NCBI GenBank assembly: GCA_945910005.1
Contig: OX246740.1
Span: 3,512,897 to 3,576,896 of the forward strand
DNA: 64,000 bases
Reading direction: 5' to 3'
Source: Isoperla grammatica
Taxonomy: Eukaryota > Arthropoda > Insecta > Plecoptera > Perlodidae
In this document: piece after piece, positions 35,901-50,900 of the stretch
Layout: each line of letters begins with the position of its first letter
How positions within the stretch are numbered: position 1 is the first letter of the stretch
Made by a program: the position numbers and the translations under genes
Notes under the pieces: model-generated
The model's input: the letters and a program-made list of their open reading frames with translations, nothing else
Told to the model about the DNA's origin: nothing
The model's database searches: none

Positions 35901-38900
35901 TAAAATAATGCACAAGTACTCCCTCCAACATATATAAACCAATTGTGTTATCTCTTATTTCTGTAAACCTCTTCGGGCTAACTATTGAGTAGCTCGTTGT
36001 GATGGGTCTGTAGAAACGATGAGATTGAATATGTCTGATGTTGTTTTAGTTATCGTTTCGCCTATAGAAATGATTAAATAGTATATGTCCTGTAGAAAGG
36101 ATACTAAAATAATTAGCTTGTATTTTACGGCACACAACAGCATGGTTATTAGTGATATTAAATAAGCTCAGCAAAATATATTATAGGCTTTGCTAATCGC
36201 GCTTATGTTGTCTCGCAAACTCTTGATTTCAGTCCGGGTAACAAAATGGCGAAACTGAAGTAAAACTTGTTGAGTTATACGAAGGAATTTTTAAGACGCA
36301 ACAGGTGAAATGATCTTATAAAATATTACGGTGGATATAAGGGTTAAACCACAGATTACAAATTAACTTAATTTTTTATCTGTGGTCGACGTTAGGAAAG
36401 AAGCAAAAGTACATTAGGCCGTAGGATAGTAGACAAATAAGAAACAAGAATGTACCGTTGTATAAATTCTGGTTTAGTAAGTAACATCTTTATTGATCGA
36501 TTGAATCATTAGTTTAAGCGAAATTATTTACAGATTCCTTAGATTACATTTAAAATTAGGAATTGGAATTGTCAACTTTATGACATTGCAACTGAGTCAG
36601 TTCTTCATGCAACTAAGTAAGATGATCACGTTACCCCCTGTCCGTCTATGAGACTGTCTACATCTACTCATTCTTATTCATGCCGGCCCTCTTCGCGACC
36701 TGCCTCGTCAGCTGATCACTGATCTGATCACGTTCTAAACGGATCAGGTATTTACGTCAGCGACTCAGCATGCAGTGTTGAATTCAGAGTTTTGTTGACC
36801 CCGGGGGTGCTATTTCCAAATCCGGGGGTATAGACATTTAATGAAGGGGGTGGGGGGGGGGGGGGGGGTGGGGGCGGCAAGTTTTCAAAACCACCACTGC
36901 TTCCACATTACTTTAACTAATAAACTGTCAAGTGTTCTGATACAAAAATACTATCAAATAAAAATACAATACACGCAAAAAATATATGTTCACAAAATGT
37001 GAAAATGTAAGAGTATTCCTTGTTGACATATTTACTCAGAGCTGGCTACTTGATGCCCAGTTGAGTTTGAGCCGGAGTTTAGATAAGCCTGGTCCTTATC
37101 TGATTGTTTCAGCTCTCTTGTCACGTACTTTGGTGACACAGAAAAATATTTACTTATTTAACCTTCAAAGCAATATTTCCGTGCCATTACAAAATTAGGT
37201 AATATATTATAGAGCTTGTAGCAAATTTATTCCCCAGGGGGCGAAAGACAATTCTGGAGAGGGCTTCGCCCTCCACCGGAATCAAAGATAAACTCAACGC
37301 TGTCAGCGTGCTTGGATTCAGAGAGAATATTTGGGCGGCAATATGACAACCCCTATATAGGCCTCCATATAGTAGCCTACGTTCGACTGGAAACGCCCCG
37401 TTTATATTGGAAACATATTTTTTGTGCGTTCATAGTGCAGTGTAGGGCACAATGCCATCTTTAACCTGATGTGCGATGATTGATGAATGATAATGAGGAA
37501 GGGAGGAGGGGAAGTCTAGTACCAGCAAGTAGCCTACTCCTGTCAAATGTACCAAGGGGACCATTGGCTTTACGTCACATCCGAAAGGACGGTGTTATAA
37601 CTTTGACCAGTCATATAGGTTCCTCCACTAACCTGGACTGCTGAGCAGTTCACGAGATGAACGAAGCTGTTACACAAGCTTTCGAACCCTCCAATCTGCT
37701 CTAACCTACGGTGGTAACTAGAGTTTCGGAGGAGAGCGGTCACCCACCCTCCTCCTGGAGTTAGCCGGGGAACCGCTAAGCGACCGCGGCTAAAACGTTC
37801 GCTGGCGATCCTAGCGGTGAGGCTCACTAATCTCAGTCTTGCTCCGTTTAGACTTAATACGGTGGCAATGATCGTGTTACTACAACCTAAGAATACAACC
37901 CAGCCAGCATTGAATGCTCCACCCATGTGGTAGAAACGAGAACTAACAACGAAGCACTCAATAAATTCAAAGTTGTTCTGAATCGGCCGTGTTGATTCTG
38001 ACATTTGTCCGCAGGTGTTCGCACTGTCCAATCACTGATTCTTATGTTTCGTATTTGAAATATCGATTTTTGATTGGTTATCGCTCACTTGTCGATGGTG
38101 TTCGAAGCCTACAGGGTTGGTTCAGTCGCTTTAAATTAAATTCACCACTGAAAGTCAGTTTCGTAAATGTGAATGTATTTATTTATTTATTTAGTTATTT
38201 AGGGAGGCGAGGTATAGCTTGACAGCTGACGGTGGTGCATTCTCTTGTTAAATTTAACCACGAAAAACAGCGCAGTCACTCAAGACACTTGATTCACAAC
38301 CTAGTGGATGAGTACGTGAATTGAGGTCTTTACTGCTTCTGTCAGTTAAATTAGCTAGATAAATGGTATAAACTTGCTTTGCCTCTTTAGCGCTGTAATA
38401 TTGAACACCGAGTACAATCATAATGTGTAGTTAATCGAGCAACGTTGCACCGACCTTCAGCTGATGACTAAGGCCCGGTTTTTCAATGGCGCTTGTAACC
38501 TCTAGTTACCTAACAATGAGGTTTGGGTAACTCGGCTTCACTAACTAGTAGTTACGTCGTTGTGTTTTTCATCAGCGCTCTGCATGTCTCTAACCAGTAG
38601 TTAGCGGAACTTGATCCCTATTGGCTATACCGAAAAATATTATCTTTAGATGGCCGCGCCCCAACTTCATCCTTCGTGTATAAGGCGGTGAATTGTTACA
38701 GACTGTCAACAGACGCAAAAGTGACATAACTCAAAGCTTTTAGTAATAACTGCGGAGAAGTTTGTTTTTTAAGGTAGATTTTGTGTTTGTAATGGAAGAT
38801 CAGGTCAAGCGGGCTCGTGGAAGAGATTTCACTGCTTCCGAGGTCACAACATGCAATGCATAAATTACAGCAATATTACGACCGAATCTTCATAGCCATA

Positions 38901-41900
38901 GTTTCATGTATGCAGGCTAATGTGCTGTAGGCCTAGGCCTTCTCCTCCGTATGGCTTCGTATGGCAAGGAATTATAAACACAATGGTATCGCAGTAGGCC
39001 TTCCTAGAACCACTAGAACTACATTTCTAGGTTATAGTTATAGGCCATCGATCAAATTTAAGCCTCTTGTTACCATAGGCGTGCGCAGGGGGGGGCAAGG
39101 GGGGGCAGCGGCCCCCCCATTAGGACATGTGAGCTTTTTTTTTATTAGATTTTGGCCCAGGGTATACCGTATACGCCTGTCGATCGTAAAAGACGAGAAG
39201 AGGATCTATAGCACCTTCCTCATATTAAATATATTCCTCAAACTGTCACTGTTGCTCCAACTGTCTTGCACATTTGACCCGGGAAACAATAGGTCTAGGA
39301 TAGTGCCTGTCGTAATGGGCGACAAAAATGCTGACGCCTGACATAATGGTTCTAATATTACCTTAAGTCCTAGATTGGAATGACGTTGGAATCAGCTGAC
39401 CGGCCTCAACATCAACTGTTGCCTTACCGCCAAGATTTTGGCTGTGGGGCTGACCACTTCCTTCACTTTGTAACAATGATATCACTGATATCCACAAATT
39501 ATCGTGTGAAACTAACCCATTGAACAGACAACCTGTACTCCTCCTAATACGCTTAAAAACACGCTTAAAAATGCATGTCTTTAAAAAATCTCCTGCGGAG
39601 CTTTTTGTAGGAGGCATCCCCCCCCACAGCGCCCATTGGCGCCACCGTGAAGTACTTTCATTGGGAATTTATTGTGCCCCCCCATTGATCAACCTCTGCG
39701 CACGCCTATGCTTGTTACCTACCTATAATCTACCAAAATGAATTTGTCCTTTTGTTGCTGATTGCTGGTATGCAAAGTGGATTTTCAAAACAAAATACTC
39801 ACGGTTGAAGTTTATTGCTGAGAGCAGTGGTAGTATAGTATCGCGTAGTGAGACGTCAGCTGTTAAGACCGGGCGCCATGCTCTCACTCCCGCAACCCCT
39901 AGTTAGAGTGGTAACCGCCGCTCGAAGCACGGGTTACGGTAACCTTGAGTTAGACCTTGGTAACTCGGGGTTACAGGTAACCGGAGATGGAAAAACTCGT
40001 TTACTGTCTAACACGCAGTTAGCTACTAACCAAGACACTAACCCGGCATTGAAAAACCGGCCCTAGATGTTTTAGCCTCAGCGCTAAGTACTATCGATTT
40101 CTCTTTCCACTGTGGGATAAGCGTCATTAATATTTCAATTGTTTCACCAGAATAGGGTTAAATACAGTAGACATCGTAAATGAGGTTTGGTCGTTATTCT
40201 TACAACTTTTACTTCACAAACCCTTCTCTGTACATCACTCAATCGAATATGGCTCTTCTTTAGAGCGCGTTTCACCAAACTTGAATCCGGTGATTTTCTG
40301 TTAATCGGAGATCAGAAAAGGCACCCGGTAGAAGCCACCATGCATTTTGTATGTAATGTTTGTTGAATCCATGGTAACCAATCTGAGATTAGTAAATCTG
40401 CTGATTAAATAGGTTGGTGAATTCGGACCTTAGCAATTTATGTTTTAGCGTTTCTAACCCTTGATAGTCTACGGTTATCCTACATCATTTAAAATGAACC
40501 CGCAGATACATTTTAGATACAATTTGCTTTATATTTCTACCAGAAAATTGTGTGTTATTGATGGATTTTGTTTTGTCGATTGCAAACATACATGTCAAAA
40601 TTCAGTTTGAGCAAGTGTCTCTTATCAATGTTAATTCTGTATCACATATAGATAGATAGATTTATGTTCTTATGTTTTTGAAGAACATCTGGATTGTTGG
40701 ATGTCACTTATCACATAATCTTTTCATTATATTGTTCGGTAGACTGTGTTACATACTTCAAGATTTTTGAATGTCGAACGCAAAACCGCTTTTCCCTAAA
40801 TTTGAATTTTGTAAACTCATATTTTCCGCCTCGCATACAACATGGATGATTGATCACACACCTATCCTCGCGAGCCAGACTCTCATCAGTCACGCCGTTT
40901 CGGAGTCACGTGACACGAGAAAAGACGTTTCACACGGTCTCATATCACGTGAGAACCCATCGGTCTTTGCTTTGTTGTCTTGTCGTGAGAATCCTGCGAT
41001 TCTCGAAGCAAAACGACGACGACAGAATATTAGTTTAACGTAAGAGTTGTTGCCGTGCCCGGATTGTTAGTTACAATCCACAGACAAACCACTAAGTATA
41101 TATAGTTGCTTTTCTACAGGATGATTGTTTTGGAAAAACTAATTTATTTCCGGAAAAAAATAACCATTATTATTAGGCCTAATATAGTCAGATTGTACAA
41201 TTATTATACAAATTCAGTAATGTACCGTAAAACTGAACCACTGATGAGTCGATGATGTGTATGCTGTACTTTGTAGTGCTTTTTAAGTGGAAACTGACAA
41301 CAAAAATTTGATTAACTCATTATTATTTCTATTTTTAACAAAATATTAAATTGTCATATCAATACAGAAATAGTTAAGTGTATTTTTATATTGGCTATAA
41401 TAAATTAATTAGATGTAACGGTAATCAACAATTAACAATGTAATCGACGTACAGTATTATGTTGATTTTGTGTGTGGGTGAATCCAAATTAATATCAACG
41501 CTAAAACATATTTGAAACTGGAGATTAGAGTGTTATGTATGTGTCCGTCAGCTACGACAGCTACGTCAAACTCGTTCGATGGCGCTATTTCTGTGTAGCC
41601 GGCTCCGATGTAGTTTAATATTACCATGTCTATAATGACGACTCATTGTCCTCCAGAAAACCAGCAGATAGAGACATTATCACCAGCCTCTGTGCAATAC
41701 AAAGATATGAAATCTTGTGTCTACCGTAAACTACAAACAAACCATGAACACATCGACTGTGTTGATGTATTGTGATGTACTACATAGAGAACAACAATAC
41801 ATAAATTAACTGAGTGTTAGACAAAAATAGTTGGTAAGCGTGGTAATTTAAGAATCTTTGTTCACCTATTCAAAATCAAAATTTTGGAGCTATGCGAAGC

Positions 41901-44900
41901 TGACATTCTCAAGTAAAATAAAATAAAATAACATTATTTTGTTAATTCTTGAGGCAACGGCTTATTTGTTACAAAATCATTTGTATAATAACACATAGAA
42001 ATTATTAAAACCCTTATGTATTTATTATGTATTTTTTTGTGTTTAGTTTATGTAATTAGTATGCTGGATCCTTGTGGTCACCTTATGTACATCAGACAGA
42101 TGATAATAAATGGTTTTTCTCTCTTAGTTTCATAAAATGAGATATTGCAATAATATCGCAATCTGTCTTAATAATTTATTGATGCAAACGAAATAGATTT
42201 TGAATATTTGTTCTTTTAGTACAGCTAACCATGGATATTAGTAGCATCTATCCCCAAGTCTTTCCAAAATGTTGATTTATACCAATGTCATTTAGAAGAT
42301 ACAATACGAAGAATATAACGCAGATATCAGTGCGATGTGGCAACACTGTTGTCTCGGCTAAAGTTATCAACTCGTGATCGCATTCCAGAACAATTCTTAG
42401 AAGAAACGGTCGCGTAACTTCCGCAATCTCAGCGGATTCCTGGTCGGTGGGAGAAGAATCCTTGGTAAATAATCGTTGTTTCGACTCTAGGAAGTCTCTC
42501 TGTGATACCACTTACCGATGCACTTTTCAGCATTCTAATTACCAACGGGAAGCATGTGGCAATATGGAACAGAGCATTTGCCAAATTGATCTAGGACCCG
42601 TAGATGGAGTTAAACACAGTCCTCTACTTCAACGACAACCATTTACAACAATAATAGTTTTCAAATGGTATGTAAATTGGCATGTATTTTATATTGCTGT
42701 GCATTGTTGTCATTGAATAATTAGAGTAAGAGCGGAGTGCAGAGTCGAGTCAGGTATGTGATTTGTTTATGGTTGTTACGGAGTTTGTTCTACTTTTAGA
42801 CACTTGACTGTGCATACTCTTAATGCGCTTTCATAGCAACACGGCAACACGTTTTTTACGGACCGGCAGATCACGTGAACCAATCAGAAACTTGCCGTGC
42901 CTTCCCTGATTGGTTCACCTGACTTGCCGGTCCGGAAAAACGTGTTGCCGTATTGCTATGAAAGCGCCTTTAGAAAGTAAGTAGCTAATAACTTGTTTTC
43001 ACTATTGCAACCACCAATCAGAAGCCTTAAAATCCACCTAATAGCCTAGCTGTCTATAATACCAGGGCCAAGGGTTCTAGATTAATTTTGTAAATGGTCT
43101 ATTACATTACATTACATACTGAAACACTATTACACTATTTTGCTATTCAAATATCCTTAATGGTTGTATATCTCTCACTATCAACATTATAATGTAACAC
43201 AATTTATTTTGTACTCAGCTCATCGGACATATTTATTCGAACAACGAAACGTTCTTAAGAAAGAGCACTACATTTTCTAGCGGTGATATATCTTGATTTT
43301 CTTTTGGGACAATTTAAAAATATTTCAAAGCAATTTTTACAAACCAAAATTGGGTGTTCCGCAAGGTTCGTTAACATACATACAACTTTGAAACAAAATC
43401 TTAAACACAAAATAATTGCAAAGAGCCTGCAGGAATAAAAGATTACAAGGCTTGAGAATTTAAGGTTTTCTGTTCAACAACTTTTAAAATCGAAGTCGCG
43501 CGTAAATCCCCCTGCTAGAAATTATCAATTTCTAGAGATAACAGGAAACATAGATGCAACATTTACAACGTTTGGATGAAATCTGATAATACAATAATAT
43601 CCCAATTATTTTTAATCAGAACGTAATGAATGTTCCGTACATTTTTGTTGTTATCTGTGACCCTGATATATCTAGCACTAGCAGGAAGTATCGAACTACA
43701 GTTACGATTATAAAAGTTGTGTTCAGCAAGATACGAACAGTTGCACTTAACTTATCACGCTTTTTGAGTTCTGACTCCTGCAAGCTCATTCCTTGCATTT
43801 GTTGACTCATAGAGAAATAAAACAGGCTCTCTGAGGTTGGAATTCATAGTCGGCCCCTACACCTAGAGGCGCCCATTGTTACCAGGGTAACAATTGTTTG
43901 CATGTTATTTCCCATAAACAAAACAAATCCATAGCAACAATGGGTGCCCCTAGGTGTAGGGGCCGACTATGAATTCCAACCTGAGAGTTACGGTGGCGGG
44001 AATATGAACCACGCCACCTCATGTGGTCGAGTCTGCAGATTACTGTTTCAATGGAGCTGCGTTCTAGCGGCAGATTAGAGAACTACGAGCGTTATTGCGC
44101 ATGCGGGTCTACTAGCCACTAGTGCTCGTCTACGCCGCTAGAATGAGCTGCATCCGTCTCCCCCCCCCCCCTCCCGCATTTAAACATCGCTTGCTACTGT
44201 ACAGTAATCAATCAATCACTCTTCTGTTTGAAGATATAACACTCACTTGGAGGTCTGAGAGATCGCTGATCAGTAACCACCATGCACTAGAGTAATTCCA
44301 TTTTAGTACATTTCTGGTTGATGTTTATTGAAAATTGATTAGATAACATTTTGCAAACGAATTTGTTTTCACGTATTCTGTTATAAGAGAAGTAAAAATT
44401 GAATCATCCCGTCGTGAAAACGACTCAATAGTAACATTTGACTTGATTGCCTGTTTTTCGATTGTCACTAAAGATAACGATTAGAAAACCAGAATGTAAG
44501 ACACACGACCCATAAAATGATTGTAGTATAATATCTTAGAACATTGAATGTTGAGTGCTATATCCCTATTTCATGTTTCGAAATGGTTATTCATACAGAA
44601 GAGGTAAATTGCATGTTTTCTAAATATGCGTAACATACAAAAAACTTAAAATCGAAACATTGACATCTGAAAGCACCAAAATAATTTTGTTTTAATTTTC
44701 ATGCCGACGGTAACGGCAATACGTCGAGATAAGTTTTTGTAATAAGTACTTTCAGTGCATTATCTTAACTGGTTATTTGTTCATCATTGTTTTAATCTAC
44801 TAGTACGGCATATGTATTTGTACCGGTAGATTAAAATAATGACAAATAACATACCTTAAAGGCAGTGCACTGAAAATACTTTTAAGTCTAGATAAAGTGT

Positions 44901-47900
44901 GTTATTGAAGGACAATACAAATTGTTGATCATATCACGTATTTCTTCCAAAACAAAGCATGCGACGTAAAGATTATTATTATATTTACACGAAACCTTTT
45001 TCATTATCAAGTGTCCACGTAGAAATAATTCTCTTCAAGAATCCACTACTCTACAATTAGATCTATTAAAAATTTACTAACAAAAAATAATGACTTACAC
45101 GTTGTTCCTACTATGAAAATATGGTTAGCAGTGCTGCCACTTATTGAGAAACGTAACATTCTGCGTGGAACCCGTCCAAACATGTCACCCTTAAGAAATT
45201 GGTTTAATATTTAACCTCGAGGCAAGATCCATCAGCTCTTCACAACGTAGGCCTACATCACAGAGTGAGACATGCGACCCAGATAGATCAGATAAGTGCG
45301 TGGGTACTCACTGGAGCAGTCTTGAGACGAGGACCACTTCTTCTTGTCATCAGCTGACAGGTGCGAGTGTTGCTTCCTAATGGACCTTCCCCAACCGGCC
45401 GTGAGGTTGCCGAGACGACTGAACGCTCGCTTTACCATCGGGGAGCTGGGGACACTTTTGGGCCTGCACATAGAAGGTCACACAAGGTCATACATGGTCA
45501 CACAAGGTCATACAACATCACACATGCTCACACAAGGTCACACAAGATCACACAAGGTCACGCTCACAGCTCCCAAGCCGACTGAAGGCTCGCTTTACTG
45601 GGAAAACGCTTGGGCCTGCACACAGAAACATTTGTCAAGCTCAAGGTCAAAGAAAGTCACACAAAGTCAAAGTGAATGTCAAGCTCAAGGTCAAAGAAGG
45701 TCACACAAGGTCAAAGTGAATGTCAATCTCATGTCTCAGGGTCAAGTTGTTTGATGTTGAAGGTCATCCGGACAGACACTTGAAAGTACGACGTAACATT
45801 GGTGAGAGTTACCCCATGTTGTTTCAGCGTCATAATACATTTGTTCTAGTAACTTCGATTAAACTGGTCATAACCGGGTCTATTAAACAGTTACAAATTT
45901 GATTTTCTTTAAACCAATAGTTTTAAACAGAAAAATGTATTAATGCTGAATTTTGTAGGAAAAGAAAATGTTGATATGAAATTTGGTGGAGGTGCCGGGT
46001 AGACCTCGTTTTACTGAATCCTCTAAAATAGAACTCGACAAGAAACAGAGAACGTCAGTGTGGGTCATCTTAATAACTAAATTATTTGAATAGAATATTA
46101 GTCGTCATGTACGTGTTGTAGGTACTTTAGGTGGTTCCTTCTAAGAATCACCCTACCAATCACTAACCTCAAAGGAGACGATGTTATTGTGTAGATAATC
46201 GATGTCAACCATCCCCATTGTTCAAGACTTGTCCGGTACCGACAGCTACAAACCCCACGGACAAATACTTTGACCACTACGGATACAGTTAACCATGTAT
46301 AGGGGAAGGTCCCACCTTTTTGTAACTGTCACCGAATCGACTGTCGCTGGAGATTTTATGACTGGCATCTGGCATGTACAACAAATCAACAAAGTAGGCG
46401 ACGGCTAAGTAGCCCGTTCAGATTAGTGATTGGCAGGGTGTTAGCTAGGTTTGAACCAAGTATAGTTACATGGTGATTCTTGCTCGTTGCTTGAAGTCTA
46501 TACTATTGCAATCGTAATGACATAAAAATGAGATAGTAGTTTTATACGAAAGTAGAGACAATAAAACGGGAACATGGATACGTATAACGACGCAAGACTG
46601 ATGCAACATTGTGTTAATGGTGAATGCGTGCGATGTTGATCTGCAACGGTAACTCAAAAACCATTATGGTATTCACATTGATGGTCAAATATTGTAATAA
46701 TAAATTAATCCATATGTATGTTTCAATGTAGAAATGTGAATGAAGCTACAGAAAAGAGAAGTGATGAAAGATATTTTAAATCAATCCACGGATCGAGAAC
46801 AGAAATTAAATATAGTTGACCTATTTATCTTTTTTGTCTTAAATTTGTCCATTATTGTTATTATTTTATGCATTATTCTGCATAATACATATATCTTGTC
46901 AAAATTCTACTGCTTATTTTGGACTAATCATTTATCAAAATTGCTTGTACATTGAAAGTCTGTATTCATTAATTCATAACATGCAAGGTATGAATCTCGT
47001 ATGAAAATGTTTGAACTTAAGTTTCTGTAATATTCTCCAACATTAGATTATCCCTTAATTTAGGGTTGCAACTCGACGAATTCCCATTGGCGTCTCGTCT
47101 CGGAATGTCTACATTAGGAACAGAATTATCAGCTTAGCCTCATTTCTATCTGTAGACGTTAACGAAATCTTCCCTCACAGGCATCTCTGGCATGAAGGCT
47201 CAGAACTTCATTTCCCTCTTATCAAAGCAAACTTGCAACTTTGTTTGACGTTGGTTTTCATGAAGTTATCTAGAGCTGCTAAAAATACAAGCAGGTCACG
47301 AGAGAAAACCATCAATTCATATTTACATGATTACTTTCTATAAAGAAGTGTGTTTTTCATGAGAGAACATTGAACAAAACGATTTTTTTTAAATTAGGTT
47401 TGATTAAGTGTTTATTTTATAGAATATAGTAGACGATGTTGTGTTTTTTTTATATCAAAATGTTCATAAAAATGATCAACGTACGTGTACTAAAGTTGAT
47501 TTTCTTGAATTAATACATCTTTGATTCGGCAAAGTTACATGGACATAAGACACGTCGAGGGTTGGTACTTCTACCCGAGTTTCGAGTCATAAGGAGATGA
47601 CTGCATAAAATAACTTCTTTAAATATATGTAATAATTTGTTGTTGAAATTTCTAGTCATTAAGAGGGAAGTTGAGGACTGCCAATGTAGGTGCGATAAAA
47701 AACGATGCTTATTTACTGCAAGCCACACTTGCCGCTTGCGGAGAAGAAACAAGTTCTGGTGTTAATAAAAAAAAATAACAAAATATATATAAAAAAATAC
47801 CTTTATTCACTTATATATTAGTGTAGTTATGTTTAGTCACTTGAATAAGGTACAGATGAAGTGCATGTGATAGAACACATTCATACGGCAAATAAGGTAT

Positions 47901-50900
47901 ATTATTGAATTTGGTTGTAATTCATATGAACTCATAATGGTATGCATAACATATTCGTAATAAAATACAGTTCCCCTAGATAAGCCATCATATATGAATA
48001 ATATACTTCTTAAGTTCTTTCTAATTCTGAAATATAATGATCGTCTTTAAAGTTTGGCATCTCCTAAAGCTAGTCCAGGCGTTGTCAGTTCTCACGCTGT
48101 TAAGTGGCACGATTATGATTGAAGCATGTTTAAGTCTCTGTCCAAGTTTGAAGCCTAAGTAAACTCAATAATCGTGCTAATCGGGTGGAGTTAACGCGAG
48201 GATCGCACGCAACGCGCTGTACGCATAGTTAATACAGCCCCTCGGGATTCATAGACATGCTATAGCAGACGTGCCAACAAAACTAACACAAAACTAAGTG
48301 AGAGTTTGATGAATAAACTCTTGTACATTTTTATGTCTTATACGTCCCTACAATTAACGCCACTGCATATTGAGTGATTAATTAATTCAATTTTAAATTA
48401 TTTGACAATGTTGGAAATAGGTGTTTGGTCTGCTCATTTAGTACAAAAACTGATTTGTTTGCAGATGATACAATGTACTGTATTCAGCTTCGTTGTTATG
48501 AAGTCTAGTAAGTAAATTTTAAAGTTCAAATTATCAGCGAGAACCAGAAATTAAAACACTTCAATTAAAAATATGTTCTAATAAAACTTTTATTTTCACT
48601 TTTATGTGTTCGTTACTGTGAAGCACCAATGTATATTATAATTGAGAAAAGAATAATGTAATATGTAACTACTTTTAAAACTTACATCTAAAAGAATAAT
48701 AATTTTAACTTTATTTCGTAGGAAACCTGCCTGGCCTCTCTTCAGGGCACTCATTCCAGTACGTCGATCCAACCAGTTACAACCGCCTAAAACTGTTCTG
48801 GAATGAGAGTCCAGATGACTAACCATTAAAGATATTGTAGTTTGTGCAATAGTTGGGGATGGATCTCCGAGGGCTTTTATCATGACTCAATCTGAACATT
48901 CACTCTGTGACTGAAGAAATCCTAAAAAGTTAAACTTTAATTAGAATTGCCGATAGCGGGTATCCAACCTGCGACCTCTCGAATTAAAACCTCGTGTGGA
49001 CGTGTGCTATAGCATTGTACCATCTATATCGGTAAAAGAAACTGATTTATTTCTGTGTGTACTCATGAAGATTGAAATTTTTGTTTCCGTTAACTCTACG
49101 CTTTGATATTATTATTCATATTTTATAACCAAAAGCCGTAAATAATTAAACTATACGTGTAGCTCAACAGTTCAAACACGTTCACCCGCTAAATTTAATT
49201 AAATCTAAGTTGTAACAAACATTCTTGATACGGTACTAACTAATTAAACTGCGACATTCCGTTTAGTAATGGTAATGAAAGCTGATTGTTTCTGGTAATG
49301 TCTTGGTTGACTGTGTCGATGAGAAAGCTAATTGGTCATGAGAGTTCTCACAACATGGTAACGTCGTATCTAATTTACAGACGAAGTTTCGCTTTGTAAA
49401 ATGAATCTTGAAAATTATTTCCTCTCAGTTTTATGTGGCTGTCAGAACTTCAGCTCGTCTTAAGCCATTGCGAGAGCGAGATTAAATTCGGTTATAATTC
49501 TCAAGTTCTAACCTGCAAACGTCGTCATTAACAATTCCAATCACATAAATCTGCTTTTACCATTTTAATTGTAATTACAAATTTTATTTGTGTAACGAGT
49601 AAGAAGTAGAAATTTCATTTAATTAATGATATTGGACTTTAATTATCCTAAGTAACGTCTTATTAGAACCCTCGTCAAACAGTCTCGGCTAGAACAACAA
49701 CAAGAATTATCACTTTTAAAATAACGTTCGTTAATTGAAACATTTTGAAGTCAGAGAGGATTATAATTGTTTTGGAAAATAAAGGTCAGATTGCACATTT
49801 AAGGTTAACGAAGTAGAATAAAGCCAGTAGCATCATGGCGTTCACACAACTTGAAAAGAATTTAGAGCTAGCACGGAGGTTTTAACCATAGCAAGTTGTT
49901 AGCTCTTATCCCTAAAACTCTTAACCCAGCCAATGAGAAGCGACCTTTTATAAATTCGGCCAATAGTAGCGATCATGATAACACATCTAGGAAAAGACGT
50001 GTCTAGGAAAAATACATTTATTCTTTAATGTTAAACTTTAGAAAAGTGTGTAAACCGACCTTAATTTAATATTGTGAAATTATATCAACTATGACAGGTT
50101 TCCTCAACCGGAAATCGAGCCGGGATTCTATTTCCGGTCAGCGCAAACCTCTAATATAGTGTTTTAGTCCTACCTCGGTGACTCCAAGTCTGGCACCTGC
50201 AAGAAGTTGCTGCTTTTCGGTTTATGTTGCGGCGGCGTGGGTACAGCGCGGGCCAAGAGCTCTGCAACGGGCACCTGCGGGGAGCCGAAGCCAGTGGTGA
50301 TACCATACAACATCTCCTGGAACACCCTGAAGACAGAACACAGCATTAACATGTATTGCGTGGGTACAGCGCGGCCCAAGAGCTCTGCAACGGGCACCTG
50401 CCAGTGGTGATACCATACAACATCTCTTGGAACACCCTGAGGACAGAACACACAACATTAACATGTGTTGCGTGGGTACAGCGCGGGCCAAGAGCTCTGC
50501 AACGGGCACCTGCGGCGAGCCGAAGCCAGTGGTGATACCATACAACATCTCCTGGAACACCCTGAGGACAGAACACAGCATTAACATGTGTTGCGTGGGT
50601 ACAGCGCGGGCCAAGAGCTCTGCAACGGGCACCTGCGGCGAGCCGAAGCCAGTGGTGATACCATACAACATCTCCTGGAACACCCTGAGGACAGAACACA
50701 CAGCATTAACATGTGTTGCGTGGGTACAGCGCGGGCCAAGAGCTCTGCAACGGGCACCTGCGGCGAGCCGAAGCCAGTGGTGATACCATACAACATCTCC
50801 TGGAACACCCTGAGGACAGAATACACAGCATTAACATGTGTTGCGTGGGTACAGCGCGGGCCAAGAGCTCTGCAACGGGCACCTGCGGGGAGCCGAAGCC

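Larger units (their letters stand above)
38472..40063 (+). mobile_element. Harbinger-like transposon relic (1.6 kb)
   Basis: The ends GGCCCGGTTTTTCAATG and CATTGAAAAACCGGCCC are inverted, with many subterminal GTTAC/GTAAC motifs on both sides. CTA occurs beside both ends (38468-38470, 40063-40065), so a 3-bp duplication is possible. A short frame at 38792-38863 (MEDQVKRARGRDFTASEVTT) looks like the N-terminus of the Myb/SANT-like protein of Harbinger elements, soon stopped. A hAT-like element is inserted at 39074-39710. Confidence 0.65.

Noticed and set aside
42248..42511. 87-codon minus-strand frame
   Set aside because: The listed start is GTG rather than ATG, and no family or splice signals were seen.
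43616..43810. 64-codon minus-strand frame with one hydrophobic segment (MSQQMQGMSLQESELKKRDK)
   Set aside because: It starts at a real ATG but has no promoter, splice or homology support; too short to claim.
45344..45754. 136-codon plus-strand frame
   Set aside because: Antisense to exon C and running into the AGGTCA repeats.
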